Both the position numbers and the translations under genes were made by a program. 7,934 bases of DNA from Dokdonella_A sp036518555 (GTDB lineage: Bacteria; Pseudomonadota; Gammaproteobacteria; Xanthomonadales; Rhodanobacteraceae), in NCBI RefSeq assembly GCF_036518555.1, contig NZ_DATDMY010000209.1:1-7934 (forward strand), written 5' to 3'. Below are positions 1 to 5,807 of this stretch, piece after piece (position 1 is the stretch's first letter; every line of letters starts with the position of its first letter). A model generated the notes under the pieces. It did no database searches and was not told the DNA's origin. It saw only the letters and a program-made list of their open reading frames with translations.

Positions 1-36
1 ATCTATCAGCACGTCGGCTGAGATGCATGAGGCCTT

Positions 37-63
37 CGTCGGACGGGGTCGACGCGTCCGACG
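37..63. repeat. 8-bp inverted repeat, hairpin-forming
   Basis: Bases 37-44 and 56-63 are perfect reverse complements (cgtcggac / gtccgacg) around an 11-base loop. No run of T follows on either strand, so a classical terminator is not supported. No gene is recognisable next to it at the window edge, and its role is unknown. Confidence 0.3.
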
Positions 64-154
64 GCAGCCGCGGGAGGCGGTCGCCGCGCGACGTCCTCGG
101 TGTTCCTTGGATCGGCAAGCGGCGCGCCGACGGCGATCCTAGCGGCTAACGCCC

Positions 155-169
155 GCGCCGCTTCGGCGC
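155..169 (-). terminator. Weak GC hairpin after the gene remnant
   Basis: gcgccg (155-160) and cggcgc (164-169) form a 6-bp stem with a 3-base loop. Read on the minus strand it lies 16 bases past the stop codon of the remnant at 186-425. There is no T-tract, so it is at best a weak or Rho-assisted terminator. Confidence 0.25.
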
Positions 170-185
170 CGCTCCCGGTGCGGTT

Positions 186-425
186 TCATGGCGCGATCTT
201 CAGAAGCTTGTCTTCGCCGTCGTAGAGCACGCTCTGCACGCGGCCCGCGGCGTCGTGTGAAGGCCGCCTGCTCGCCGCTGTAGCGGTCGATCAACGCGTC
301 GGTGCCCACGGCGACGAACGCGTTCGTCTTGCCGTCGACGAGATCCTTGAACAGAAGCTGGCCGTCGCCGGCGAAGGCCTGGAACAGATGGCTTTTGTCG
401 TAGGCGAGCTTGGCAGGTGCCGGCG
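186..425 (-). pseudogene. Frameshifted remnant of an unidentified protein C-terminus
   Basis: On the minus strand, a protein-like stretch (LAYDKSHLFQAFAGDGQLLF, continuing to RYSGEQAAF) runs from about base 415 to base 262. It then falls into an implausible arginine-rich frame. Moving by one base near 255-262 restores a sensible continuation, HDAAGRVQSVLYDGEDKLLK, then IAP and a TGA stop at 186-188. The joined fragment is about 80 residues. Its DAAGRV ending resembles the C-terminal beta-domains (DUF3471-type) that follow some serine hydrolases, but this is only a resemblance and I do not assign a family. No start codon with a ribosome site and no N-terminal part are visible upstream. It is either a decayed, 5'-truncated gene with a one-base insertion or an assembly or sequencing error in a real C-terminus. 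The boundary at 425 is approximate. Confidence 0.45.
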
Positions 426-636
426 AGGCCGGCCAGCGTGATGCATCGTCGCAGTCATCTGCAGCCGCGAAGCAGCGGTGCACGGCGACGCTCTGTGACC
501 ACCTTCCCAGCTTGTTTCCGTTCGTGGAGCCCGCATGCACCGAGGCGGAATGTTTCGACCGATGTTGGGCCGCCGCCGATGTACGACTCCCGTGATTCCC
601 GAGCAACCGGGTCGCACGTCGAGCGAACTCCGATCC
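426..636. other. Non-coding stretch, nothing recognised
   Basis: Short open frames exist on both strands, but none has a ribosome site, family motif or sensible composition. The stretch lies between the gene remnant and the end of the cytochrome operon. I see no clear terminator hairpin directly after the cytochrome stop codon. Confidence 0.4.
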
Positions 637-1272
637 TCACTCGAGGGTCTGCACGAACGCCGCTGCCGCGTCGATGTCGTCCGGTGAAAGCGCGTGCGCC
701 ACGGTCTTCATGATCGCGCCCTCGGGACGTTCGTCGGTGCGCTGGAAGACCTCCAGCTGCTTCCTGACGTAGTCGGCGTGCTGTCCGGCGATGCGCGGAA
801 ACGCATCGCTGCCGGCCCCGTTCGCGCCGTGGCAGCTCGAACACGCGGGCACGCCCTTTGCGGTGTCGCCATGCTCGAAGAGGACGCGTCCGGCCTCGAC
901 CAACGCGGGCGGCGATTCAGCCGGCTGCCTTGGCGGGTCCTGCGCCCGGTAGTAATCGGCGAGGGCATCGATCTGGGCGTCGGTGAGTGACCTGCTGACA
1001 CCCCACATGTACTCATAGCCCGCGGGATCACGTCGGCTGTGCGCACGGAACGCCTCGAGTTGCGTGATCAGGTATCGCTTCTGCTGGGCCGCCAGGTTCG
1101 GAAAATTCGGCGAGGTCGCCGTGCCCGTTCGGCCATGGCAATTGGAGCAGACCTGCTCGGCGAGTACCCTGCCGGACACCTCGGGGTTGGCGAGGTCGCG
1201 CGATCGCGGCAGGTTGCTGCAGGCGGCGATGGCTGCGATCACGGCAGTGAATGCGAGACTTCGGACCGTCAT
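637..1272 (-). CDS. Diheme c4-type cytochrome c lipoprotein
   Basis: This 211-residue protein is an electron carrier expected on the periplasmic side of a membrane. It starts with a short signal sequence and a lipobox ending at Cys18 (IAAC, then Ser-Asn), so it is probably lipid-anchored. The Ser after the Cys does not specify retention in the inner membrane. Two similar cytochrome domains follow. Domain 1 has CSNCH at 42-46 and likely axial ligand Met89 just before SRSLTDAQIDALADYY. Domain 2 has CSSCH at 144-148 and likely ligand Met188 before AHALSPDDIDAAAAFV. This two-domain plan with a Met before an 'LSxxDI' helix is that of cytochrome c4. The ATG has GGAGG at 1277-1281 with a 4-base spacer, a strong ribosome site that fixes the start. 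The gene follows the outer-membrane cytochrome-porin by 33 bp on the same strand, so the two are probably co-transcribed. Family is confident; the partner and physiological role are inferred. Confidence 0.9.
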   Translation of the reverse strand: MTVRSLAFTAVIAAIAACSNLPRSRDLANPEVSGRVLAEQVCSNCHGRTGTATSPNFPNLAAQQKRYLITQLEAFRAHSRRDPAGYEYMWGVSRSLTDAQIDALADYYRAQDPPRQPAESPPALVEAGRVLFEHGDTAKGVPACSSCHGANGAGSDAFPRIAGQHADYVRKQLEVFQRTDERPEGAIMKTVAHALSPDDIDAAAAFVQTLE

Positions 1273-1305
1273 GTTTCCTCCACGGCGACCTCGATGGCCG
1301 GGCGC

Positions 1306-2700
1306 TCAGTACGCGCCCCACAGATAGAGGAACAACGAGCCGTTGTCGCTCGCGTTCCTTCCCGCACCGTCGTAGTTGCGCGAGGCGCCCTGGTACTTGT
1401 CGTAGGCGGTGTACTGCAGGCCGACCCGCAGGTACTGCACCGGTGTCCAGAACACTTCCGACGTCCAGCCGCGAACGGCCGGACTCATCGAGACGTTTCC
1501 CGCGACGGGCGTAGGATCGTAGAGCGCGGAATCACGCGAGCCCGTCTGGCTGAACAGCGAGAGGCTGAGTCCGTAGCGCGCGCGATAGATGTAGCTCGCT
1601 TTCGCCCGCACGACGTCGAGCGAGTCGCGTGCGTTGGTGTCGGGCAAAGCGTTCCCCTCAACGTCGAACACCGGCTGGTGGGCGAGGAACGCCGGAGGCC
1701 GGTGCACGTCGTGCATGTAGGCGAGTTGCACGGTGACGGCGTGCGGATCCAGCAGGAACTGGTACTGCGCATCGACACCGATATCGCGGAAGCGATGGAG
1801 GGTCGTCGGATCCGACGTGTCCAACGGGTCGTCGTAGACATCGGCCGTCATGCCCGACAGGCCGATCATGGCGTCATGCGCGCCCCAGGCGTGCGTGAAC
1901 GCGAGCCGCCAGTACGGGTTGGTGCCGCGCAATCGCGTCTTCTCGGCGTCCGGCACTCCGGCGGACATGAACGATGTCAGGCCGCGGGCACTCCGGTATC
2001 CGCCGACTTCGGCATAGAGCTGCCCGCCCCAGAACACGTATCCGGAGATCCCGGCGATGTTGCCGCCGGCAGCGAAGCCGGGATAGGGCGCGTTGCCGTC
2101 GATGAAACGGCTGCTGGTCGGGCTGGGCACCGGGACGTACTGCATCCACGCGGCCGCGGAGTTCCACGGGTCCGACATCGAGGGGTTGTTGTTCACGGAA
2201 ACGCCGTAGATGACATCGCGTGCGCCATCGGCCCATCGATCGGCGTAGCGGACCTCCATGTTGTCGGCGGAGCTGTGGCCGTGGAATCGGCCGTCGGCGG
2301 ACTGGGAACCGTAGTGGTCGTAGGTGACCTGGAGGAAGGCGCCGATGTTGTCGGTGATCTTGCCGGCGGCAAAGACGCTCGCGGTCGCGAAGATCGGGTC
2401 GGCGTTCTTCTGGAAATCGGCGGAAGAGTCCGGGCTCTTCGACGTGTTGCGCACGCTCGATTGCGACAAGAGGCCCATCACGGAGAGCGGTATCACATTG
2501 CGCTCGCCGAGCGTGTAGCCGGTCAGCTTGAACAGGCGTCCATAGGGTGTGAGTTCCGGAAACTGCCCGCCGGCATGGCAAGCCACGCAGTTCTGGCCGG
2601 TCTGGCGGTTGAACGCCGGAAGCGCGCGACCCGATCCGGGCACCAGCGCCATCGCCATGGCCAATGACCATATCCACCGCCCGATCGCGTGCGACTTCAT
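1306..2700 (-). CDS. Outer-membrane monohaem cytochrome-porin fusion (Cyc2-like)
   Basis: This 464-residue exported protein has a signal peptide at 1-26 (cleavage after GRA), then a small haem segment: AFNRQTGQNCVACH with C38, C41 and H42, followed by FPELTPYGRLFKLTGY (47-62). The rest (about 105-464) shows alternating, aromatic-rich stretches typical of beta-strands, for example IGAFLQVTYD, YVFWGGQLYAEVGGY, VTVQLAYMHD and YLRVGLQYTAY. It ends in LFLYLWGAY, and a final aromatic residue is the usual outer-membrane insertion signal. One CXXCH followed by 'P-LT-(F/Y)GR-FKL-GY' and a barrel is the layout of Cyc2, the iron-oxidising fused cytochrome-porin. Many proteobacteria carry relatives of unknown function annotated only as 'cytochrome c', so iron oxidation is not shown. 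The start at 2698-2700 was chosen for its GGAG 7 bases upstream and the signal peptide. The frame is open for 116 more codons upstream, but that part looks non-coding. The diheme cytochrome gene follows 33 bp downstream. Confidence 0.82.
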   Translation of the reverse strand: MKSHAIGRWIWSLAMAMALVPGSGRALPAFNRQTGQNCVACHAGGQFPELTPYGRLFKLTGYTLGERNVIPLSVMGLLSQSSVRNTSKSPDSSADFQKNADPIFATASVFAAGKITDNIGAFLQVTYDHYGSQSADGRFHGHSSADNMEVRYADRWADGARDVIYGVSVNNNPSMSDPWNSAAAWMQYVPVPSPTSSRFIDGNAPYPGFAAGGNIAGISGYVFWGGQLYAEVGGYRSARGLTSFMSAGVPDAEKTRLRGTNPYWRLAFTHAWGAHDAMIGLSGMTADVYDDPLDTSDPTTLHRFRDIGVDAQYQFLLDPHAVTVQLAYMHDVHRPPAFLAHQPVFDVEGNALPDTNARDSLDVVRAKASYIYRARYGLSLSLFSQTGSRDSALYDPTPVAGNVSMSPAVRGWTSEVFWTPVQYLRVGLQYTAYDKYQGASRNYDGAGRNASDNGSLFLYLWGAY

Positions 2701-2846
2701 GCGGCGTCTCCGGAGGCTGGTACGCCACAACCTAGCCGAGCCGCGCATGGGCGCGTTGATCCAGGTCAAGCTCAGCCACATCAGGGACTTGCCGCATCGG
2801 CCGGGAACGCCTGCGCGAACCGGGCTGGACTTCGCTGCCGTATACG

Positions 2847-2876
2847 ATCCTACGTGGGAGTGCGCGACGCGTCGAA
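2847..2876 (-). promoter_or_regulatory. Weak candidate promoter for the cytochrome operon
   Basis: On the minus strand, TTCGAC (2871-2876) and TAGGAT (2847-2852) are spaced by 18 bases and point toward the cytochrome-porin gene about 147 bases away. The -10 is fair and the -35 poor. A palindrome (2865-2874) overlaps the -35 and could be an operator. This is a guess from base patterns only. Confidence 0.2.
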
Positions 2877-2946
2877 GAACCGACACGCCATTGCGAAGCC
2901 GCGCGCGGGATGTGCGCTCGTCGGTGGGTTTCTGCTCAGGCTCGCG

Positions 2947-2980
2947 TTCCGCCGTTCGCGTTCGAATCCGGACGGCGGAA
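2947..2980. repeat. 9-bp perfect inverted repeat
   Basis: ttccgccgt (2947-2955) and acggcggaa (2972-2980) are exact reverse complements separated by 16 bases that contain the palindrome ttcgaa. No T-run follows on either strand. It may be a structured RNA element or a binding site in the long gap, and its role is unknown. Confidence 0.4.
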
Positions 2981-3181
2981 GACGGCGTTACATAGGCACC
3001 GAAAGCGTCGCGCGATCCGGCGCCTGCGCCCCGTGGTTGCGGTGCCAAGCCAGGGCGTGGAACGTTCGCAGCGGCACGCCTCCGGTCGTCGCCGCTCGCG
3101 CCGGGCGTGGCCGGGAGACATGGATGACGGCCGGCAGGCTGGATTGGCCTCCGCCACGGAGTCGCAGGCCGTGACCTGGCA

Positions 3182-3218
3182 GCATGGGACTCGACCGCGG
3201 GGCGGTGAGTCCCTATGC
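3182..3218 (-). terminator. Strong hairpin downstream of the DUF2147 gene
   Basis: gcatgggactc (3182-3192) pairs with gagtccc-t-atgc (3207-3218, T3214 bulged), and accgc (3194-3198) with gcggt (3202-3206), leaving a ggg loop. That gives 16 base pairs with two single-base bulges. On the minus strand it begins 8 bases after the DUF2147 stop codon, the usual place for a terminator. There is no U-tract on the 3' side, so it may work with Rho or protect the mRNA end instead. Confidence 0.5.
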
Positions 3219-3225
3219 GACATCA

Positions 3226-3672
3226 TCAGGGTGACTTGCGCTCCCACACCTGCGAGCGGCCGATCCAGGAGAAGCCGATGTAGCCGTGCACATCGAGCTT
3301 CTGGCCGTTCTCGAGCATCGACAGCTTCACCTTGTAGGTCTTGCCGTTCTTCGGATCGAGGATCCTGCCGCCGTCCCAGATGTCGCCGTCCTTCTCGACG
3401 TCCCACAGGATCACCATCCCTTCGACCGGCTTGTCCTTGCGCTCGCCGTCGCAGGCCTTGCAGACCGGGTGCGGGCCCTGCTCGGACTGCAGCACTTCGA
3501 GCACCTTGCCTTCGAGCTTGCCGTTGGCTTCGGTGATCTGCACGATCGATTTCGGCTTGCCGGTCGCGTCGTCGATCGTGGTCCAGGTGCCGACCGGCGT
3601 GTTGTCCGCGGCGAAGGCCGGCGCGCCGGCGAACAGGGCAAGGGCGAGCAGGGCGGGCGTGCGGTAGGACAT
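3226..3672 (-). CDS. Secreted DUF2147 family protein
   Basis: This 148-residue exported protein has a signal peptide (LLALALFAGAPAFA, cleavage near residue 21 or 22). The mature part follows the DUF2147 pattern closely: VGTWTTIDDATGKPKSIVQI (27-46), a CKACDGERKDKP block (71-82) with a Cys pair, WDGGRILDPKNGKTYKVKL (99-117) and a C-terminal GYIGFSWIGRSQVWER (130-145). The length is normal for the family. The biochemical function of DUF2147 proteins is not established; they are small periplasmic or secreted beta-rich proteins. The ATG at 3670-3672 is supported by GGAG at 3681-3684 with an 8-base spacer. The gene is transcribed away from mrp/apbC and is followed by a strong hairpin, so it is probably a single-gene unit, separated by 525 bp from the cytochrome operon. 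The C71/C74 pair could form a disulfide or bind metal. Confidence 0.9.
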   Translation of the reverse strand: MSYRTPALLALALFAGAPAFAADNTPVGTWTTIDDATGKPKSIVQITEANGKLEGKVLEVLQSEQGPHPVCKACDGERKDKPVEGMVILWDVEKDGDIWDGGRILDPKNGKTYKVKLSMLENGQKLDVHGYIGFSWIGRSQVWERKSP

Positions 3673-3700
3673 GGCGCGGTCTCCGAGCGGGTTCGAGTCC

Positions 3701-3720
3701 ACCGCACGGTGCCGTGTGGT
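3701..3720. promoter_or_regulatory. 20-bp near-palindrome in the divergent promoter region
   Basis: accgcacgg (3701-3709) and ccgtgtggt (3712-3720) are reverse complements at 8 of 9 positions around a 2-base centre. The dyad lies 28 bases upstream of the DUF2147 start and about 57 bases before the mrp -10. A TTGACG box on the minus strand (3729-3734) lies next to it, and the matching -10 position would fall inside the dyad. The position would suit an operator for the DUF2147 gene; no regulator is identifiable. Confidence 0.3.
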
Positions 3721-3773
3721 CGAAGGGCCGTCAAGGCGCGGCGCAGCGGACGGCGCGGCCTGCGGGCCATCGC

Positions 3774-3782
3774 TGGCATAAT
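3774..3782 (+). promoter_or_regulatory. Extended -10 promoter of mrp/apbC
   Basis: TGGCATAAT gives a TGn extension followed by CATAAT (5 of 6 matches to TATAAT). It lies 30 bases before the ATG, which would give a leader of about 24 bases. No good -35 is visible, which is compatible with an extended -10 promoter. The leader has no clear purine-rich ribosome site. Confidence 0.5.
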
Positions 3783-3812
3783 GCGCGTTTACTTCGGCCT
3801 TTCTCCCCCGCC

Positions 3813-4904
3813 ATGAGCGAATCCCTCGAAGCACGCGCCCGGCAGATCCTCGCCGGCATCGTCGATCCGCATACAGGCACGGACCTCGTCGCGAGCGGCG
3901 CCGTGCGCGGCGTCGGCGTATCCGGCAGCGACGTCTCGGTCGATATCGTGCTCGGTTATCCGGCGTTGTCCGCGCAGGCCGCGTTCGCCGACGAGGTGAA
4001 GCGTGCGCTCGAGTCGGATGCGGCGATCGCGCACGCCGCGGTCGGCGTCGCCTGCCGCGTCGTCGCGCACGAGGTACAGCAGGGATTGACGCCGCTGCCC
4101 GGCGTCAAGAACGTGATCGCGGTGGCGTCGGGCAAGGGCGGCGTCGGCAAGTCGACGGTCGCGGCGAACCTCGCGCTCGCGCTCAAGGCCGAGGGCGCGA
4201 GCGTCGGCGTGCTCGACGCGGACATCTACGGACCAAGCCAGGTGCGCATGCTCGGCCTCGAAGGCAAGCCGGACACGAAGGACGGCAAGCGCATCGAACC
4301 GAAAGTGAGCCACGGCGTGCAGGCGATGTCGATCGGCCTCATGATCGAGGAAGACACCGCGATGATCTGGCGCGGGCCGATGGCGACGCAGGCGCTGCAG
4401 CAGATGCTCGGCGAGACGAACTGGTCCGACCTCGATTACCTCGTCGTCGACCTGCCGCCGGGCACGGGCGACATCCAGCTCACGCTGTGCCAGCGCATCC
4501 CGGTTTCCGGGGCGATCATCGTGACGACGCCGCAGGACATCGCGCTGCTCGACGCGAAGAAGGCGCTCAAGATGTTCGAGAAGGTCAACGTGCCCGTGCT
4601 CGGCATCGTCGAGAACATGGCGACCCACGTCTGCACGAACTGCGGCCACGAGGAACATGTGTTCGGCGAAGGCGGCGGCGCGCGCATGGCCGCGCAGTAC
4701 GGCGTTCCGCTGCTGGGCGCCTTGCCGCTCGACATCCGCATCCGCGAACAGGCCGACGGTGGCACGCCGACCGTCGCCGCGATGCCCGAGTCCGACCTTG
4801 CCGCACGCTATCGCGAGATCGCGCGCAATGCGGCCGGCCGGTTGTCCTTGCGCGCGCGCAACAAGGCGATCGCGTTTCCGAAGATCGTGGTGCAGAACAC
4901 GTGA
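3813..4904 (+). CDS. apbC: Mrp/ApbC iron-sulfur cluster carrier ATPase
   Basis: This 363-residue cytoplasmic P-loop ATPase of the Mrp/NBP35 family is thought to bind and deliver Fe-S clusters to target enzymes. Residues 1-85 form the usual N-terminal MIP18/DUF59-like domain. The ATPase domain begins at about 98: deviant Walker A GKGGVGKS (108-115), LDADIYGPS (134-142) with the switch aspartate, GLMIEEDTAMIWRGPM (175-190) and VVDLPPGTGD (211-220). The bridging-cluster motif CTNC is at 274-277, followed by the typical HVFGEGGG. All key residues are present and the length is normal. The ATG at 3813 gives the expected N-terminus. In-frame codons extend further upstream, but they overlap the promoter and do not look like protein. 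No good ribosome site precedes the ATG, so translation may rely on the short leader. dcd follows 94 bp downstream. Confidence 0.97.
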   Translation: MSESLEARARQILAGIVDPHTGTDLVASGAVRGVGVSGSDVSVDIVLGYPALSAQAAFADEVKRALESDAAIAHAAVGVACRVVAHEVQQGLTPLPGVKNVIAVASGKGGVGKSTVAANLALALKAEGASVGVLDADIYGPSQVRMLGLEGKPDTKDGKRIEPKVSHGVQAMSIGLMIEEDTAMIWRGPMATQALQQMLGETNWSDLDYLVVDLPPGTGDIQLTLCQRIPVSGAIIVTTPQDIALLDAKKALKMFEKVNVPVLGIVENMATHVCTNCGHEEHVFGEGGGARMAAQYGVPLLGALPLDIRIREQADGGTPTVAAMPESDLAARYREIARNAAGRLSLRARNKAIAFPKIVVQNT

Positions 4905-4908
4905 AGCA

Positions 4909-4976
4909 AGGGCTGGGGGCCGAGGGCTGCGAGGCACGCGCGCCGCTCCCGCCTTGCAGCCTTGGCCATCAGCCCT
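4909..4976. repeat. Large imperfect inverted repeat between mrp and dcd
   Basis: Arms 4909-4934 and 4952-4976 are near-complementary (gggctg...gcgagg against ccttgc...cagccc) with a few mismatches and one unpaired base, around a 17-base loop. This could form a hairpin of over 20 pairs filling most of the mrp-dcd gap. It starts 5 bases after the mrp stop. It could be an attenuator, an mRNA stabiliser or a REP-like dispersed element. The left arm itself repeats a gggctg-type unit (4910 and 4924). Confidence 0.6.
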
Positions 4977-4998
4977 CAGGAAGACGAGCACCGAATCC

Positions 4999-5565
4999 AT
5001 GTCCATCAAATCCGACCGTTGGATCCGCCGCATGGCGGAGCAGCACCGCATGATCGAGCCGTTCGCCGCGCAGCAGGTGAAGCAGCACGACGGCAAGCGT
5101 CTGGTGTCGTACGGCACCTCCAGCTACGGCTACGACGTGCGCTGCGCGGACGAGTTCAAGGTGTTCACGAACATCAACTCGACCATCGTCGACCCCAAGC
5201 ACTTCGACGAGCGCAGCTTCGTCGACGTGAAGTCCGACGTCTGCATCATCCCGCCGAACTCGTTCGCGCTCGCGCGCACCGTCGAGTATTTCCGCATCCC
5301 GCGCAAGGTCCTGACGATCTGCCTCGGCAAGAGCACGTATGCGCGCTGCGGCATCATCGTCAACGTGACGCCGCTCGAGCCGGAGTGGGAAGGGCACGTC
5401 ACGCTCGAGTTCTCCAACACGACGCCGCTGCCGGCGCGCATCTACGCCAACGAAGGGGTCGCGCAGATGCTGTTCCTCGAGTCGGACGAGGAGTGCGAGA
5501 CGAGCTACAAGGACCGCGGCGGCAAGTACATGGGCCAGACCGGCGTGACGCTGCCGCACGCCTGA
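4999..5565 (+). CDS. dcd: dCTP deaminase
   Basis: This 188-residue enzyme deaminates dCTP to dUTP and ammonia, feeding dTTP synthesis after dUTPase acts. It is a homotrimeric cytosolic enzyme of the dUTPase-like fold. Visible motifs are SYGTSSYGYDVRC (37-49), CIIPPNSFALA (82-92), the phosphate-binding LGKSTYARCGI block (109-119), EPEWEGHVTLEFSN (127-140) with catalytic Glu137 (equivalent to Glu138 of E. coli), and YKDRGGKYMGQTGVTLP (170-186) at the C-terminus. The length matches the 188-190-residue proteobacterial form. It looks like the deaminase rather than a bifunctional archaeal-type enzyme, because the active-site block matches bacterial Dcd. The ATG at 4999 gives the conserved MSIKSDRWI start; its ribosome site is weak. 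It follows mrp on the same strand, with a large inverted repeat between them, so the two may share a transcript. Confidence 0.97.
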   Translation: MSIKSDRWIRRMAEQHRMIEPFAAQQVKQHDGKRLVSYGTSSYGYDVRCADEFKVFTNINSTIVDPKHFDERSFVDVKSDVCIIPPNSFALARTVEYFRIPRKVLTICLGKSTYARCGIIVNVTPLEPEWEGHVTLEFSNTTPLPARIYANEGVAQMLFLESDEECETSYKDRGGKYMGQTGVTLPHA

Positions 5566-5584
5566 TGGCGCGAGGGGCGCGGCG

Positions 5585-5616
5585 TCGCGGGGCAGGTAAC
5601 GCCTGCGCGGCCGCGA
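5585..5616 (+). terminator. Candidate terminator hairpin after dcd
   Basis: tcgcgg (5585-5590) pairs with ccgcga (5611-5616) and, inside, gcagg (5592-5596) with cctgc (5602-5606) around a taacg loop. The gap between the two stems is asymmetric. It lies 19 bases past the dcd stop. A gtttt follows only about 8 bases later, so the fit to an intrinsic terminator is imperfect. Confidence 0.35.
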
Positions 5617-5764
5617 GTGCCCGGTTTTCGCTCCGGTGCGGGTTGCGATCCTCCTGCGCGGCGGCTCGCGTCCGCGGACTGGCGTCGATGCGCGTCGCCC
5701 GGCGGCGCGGGTACGGGCGAGCGTGAACCGCCGCCAACACGCCCTGCCGCGCGCGCGGTCGTGG

Positions 5765-5773
5765 TGATAGGCT
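5765..5773 (+). promoter_or_regulatory. Candidate extended -10 for the first small lipoprotein gene
   Basis: TGATAGGCT gives a TGn extension followed by TAGGCT, ending 34 bases before the ATG at 5808. The same TAGGCT hexamer sits at a similar distance upstream of kdsB. No clear -35 is seen. The match to consensus is only partial. Confidence 0.3.
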
Positions 5774-5807
5774 TGATGTCCTCGAATGTCACGGAGTCCC
5801 TGGAGCC

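Larger units (their letters stand above)
2701..3225. other. 525-bp gap upstream of the cytochrome operon
   Basis: There is no supported gene here. Short open frames on both strands lack ribosome sites and family motifs. A T-loop-like gttcgaatcc at 2960-2969 is not flanked by pairing arms, so it is not a tRNA. The stretch holds a 9-bp inverted repeat (2947-2980), a 10-bp palindrome cgacgcgtcg (2865-2874), a weak candidate promoter for the operon (2847-2876) and a strong hairpin at its right end (3182-3218). The unusual length suggests a regulated promoter region or a lost gene. Confidence 0.5.

Noticed and set aside
410..713. Plus-strand open frames of 61 and 98 codons
   Set aside because: They have no ribosome site or motif, overlap each other and run into the end of the c4 cytochrome gene on the opposite strand.
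1039..2667. 542-codon open frame on the plus strand
   Set aside because: It lies opposite the cytochrome-porin gene. Its product is rich in Arg, Val and Gly with no motifs, as expected for a high-GC antisense frame, whereas the minus strand shows a signal peptide, haem motif and barrel.
2950..2985. tRNA-like T-loop gttcgaatcc
   Set aside because: The bases flanking the loop do not form a T-arm, and no anticodon or acceptor arms can be drawn nearby.
2701..3048. 116-codon N-terminal extension of the cytochrome-porin
   Set aside because: The extension is Arg/Ser-rich without protein-like features and would bury the signal peptide. The internal ATG at 2698-2700 has a ribosome site and opens into a proper signal sequence.
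2988..3185. 65-codon open frame on the minus strand in the long gap
   Set aside because: It has no convincing ribosome site or family motif, and its composition is Arg/Ala/Gly-rich like the shadow frames.
3789..5117. 442-codon open frame on the minus strand
   Set aside because: It is antisense to mrp/apbC and the start of dcd, both of which carry complete family motifs. The product is Arg/His/Asp-rich shadow sequence.
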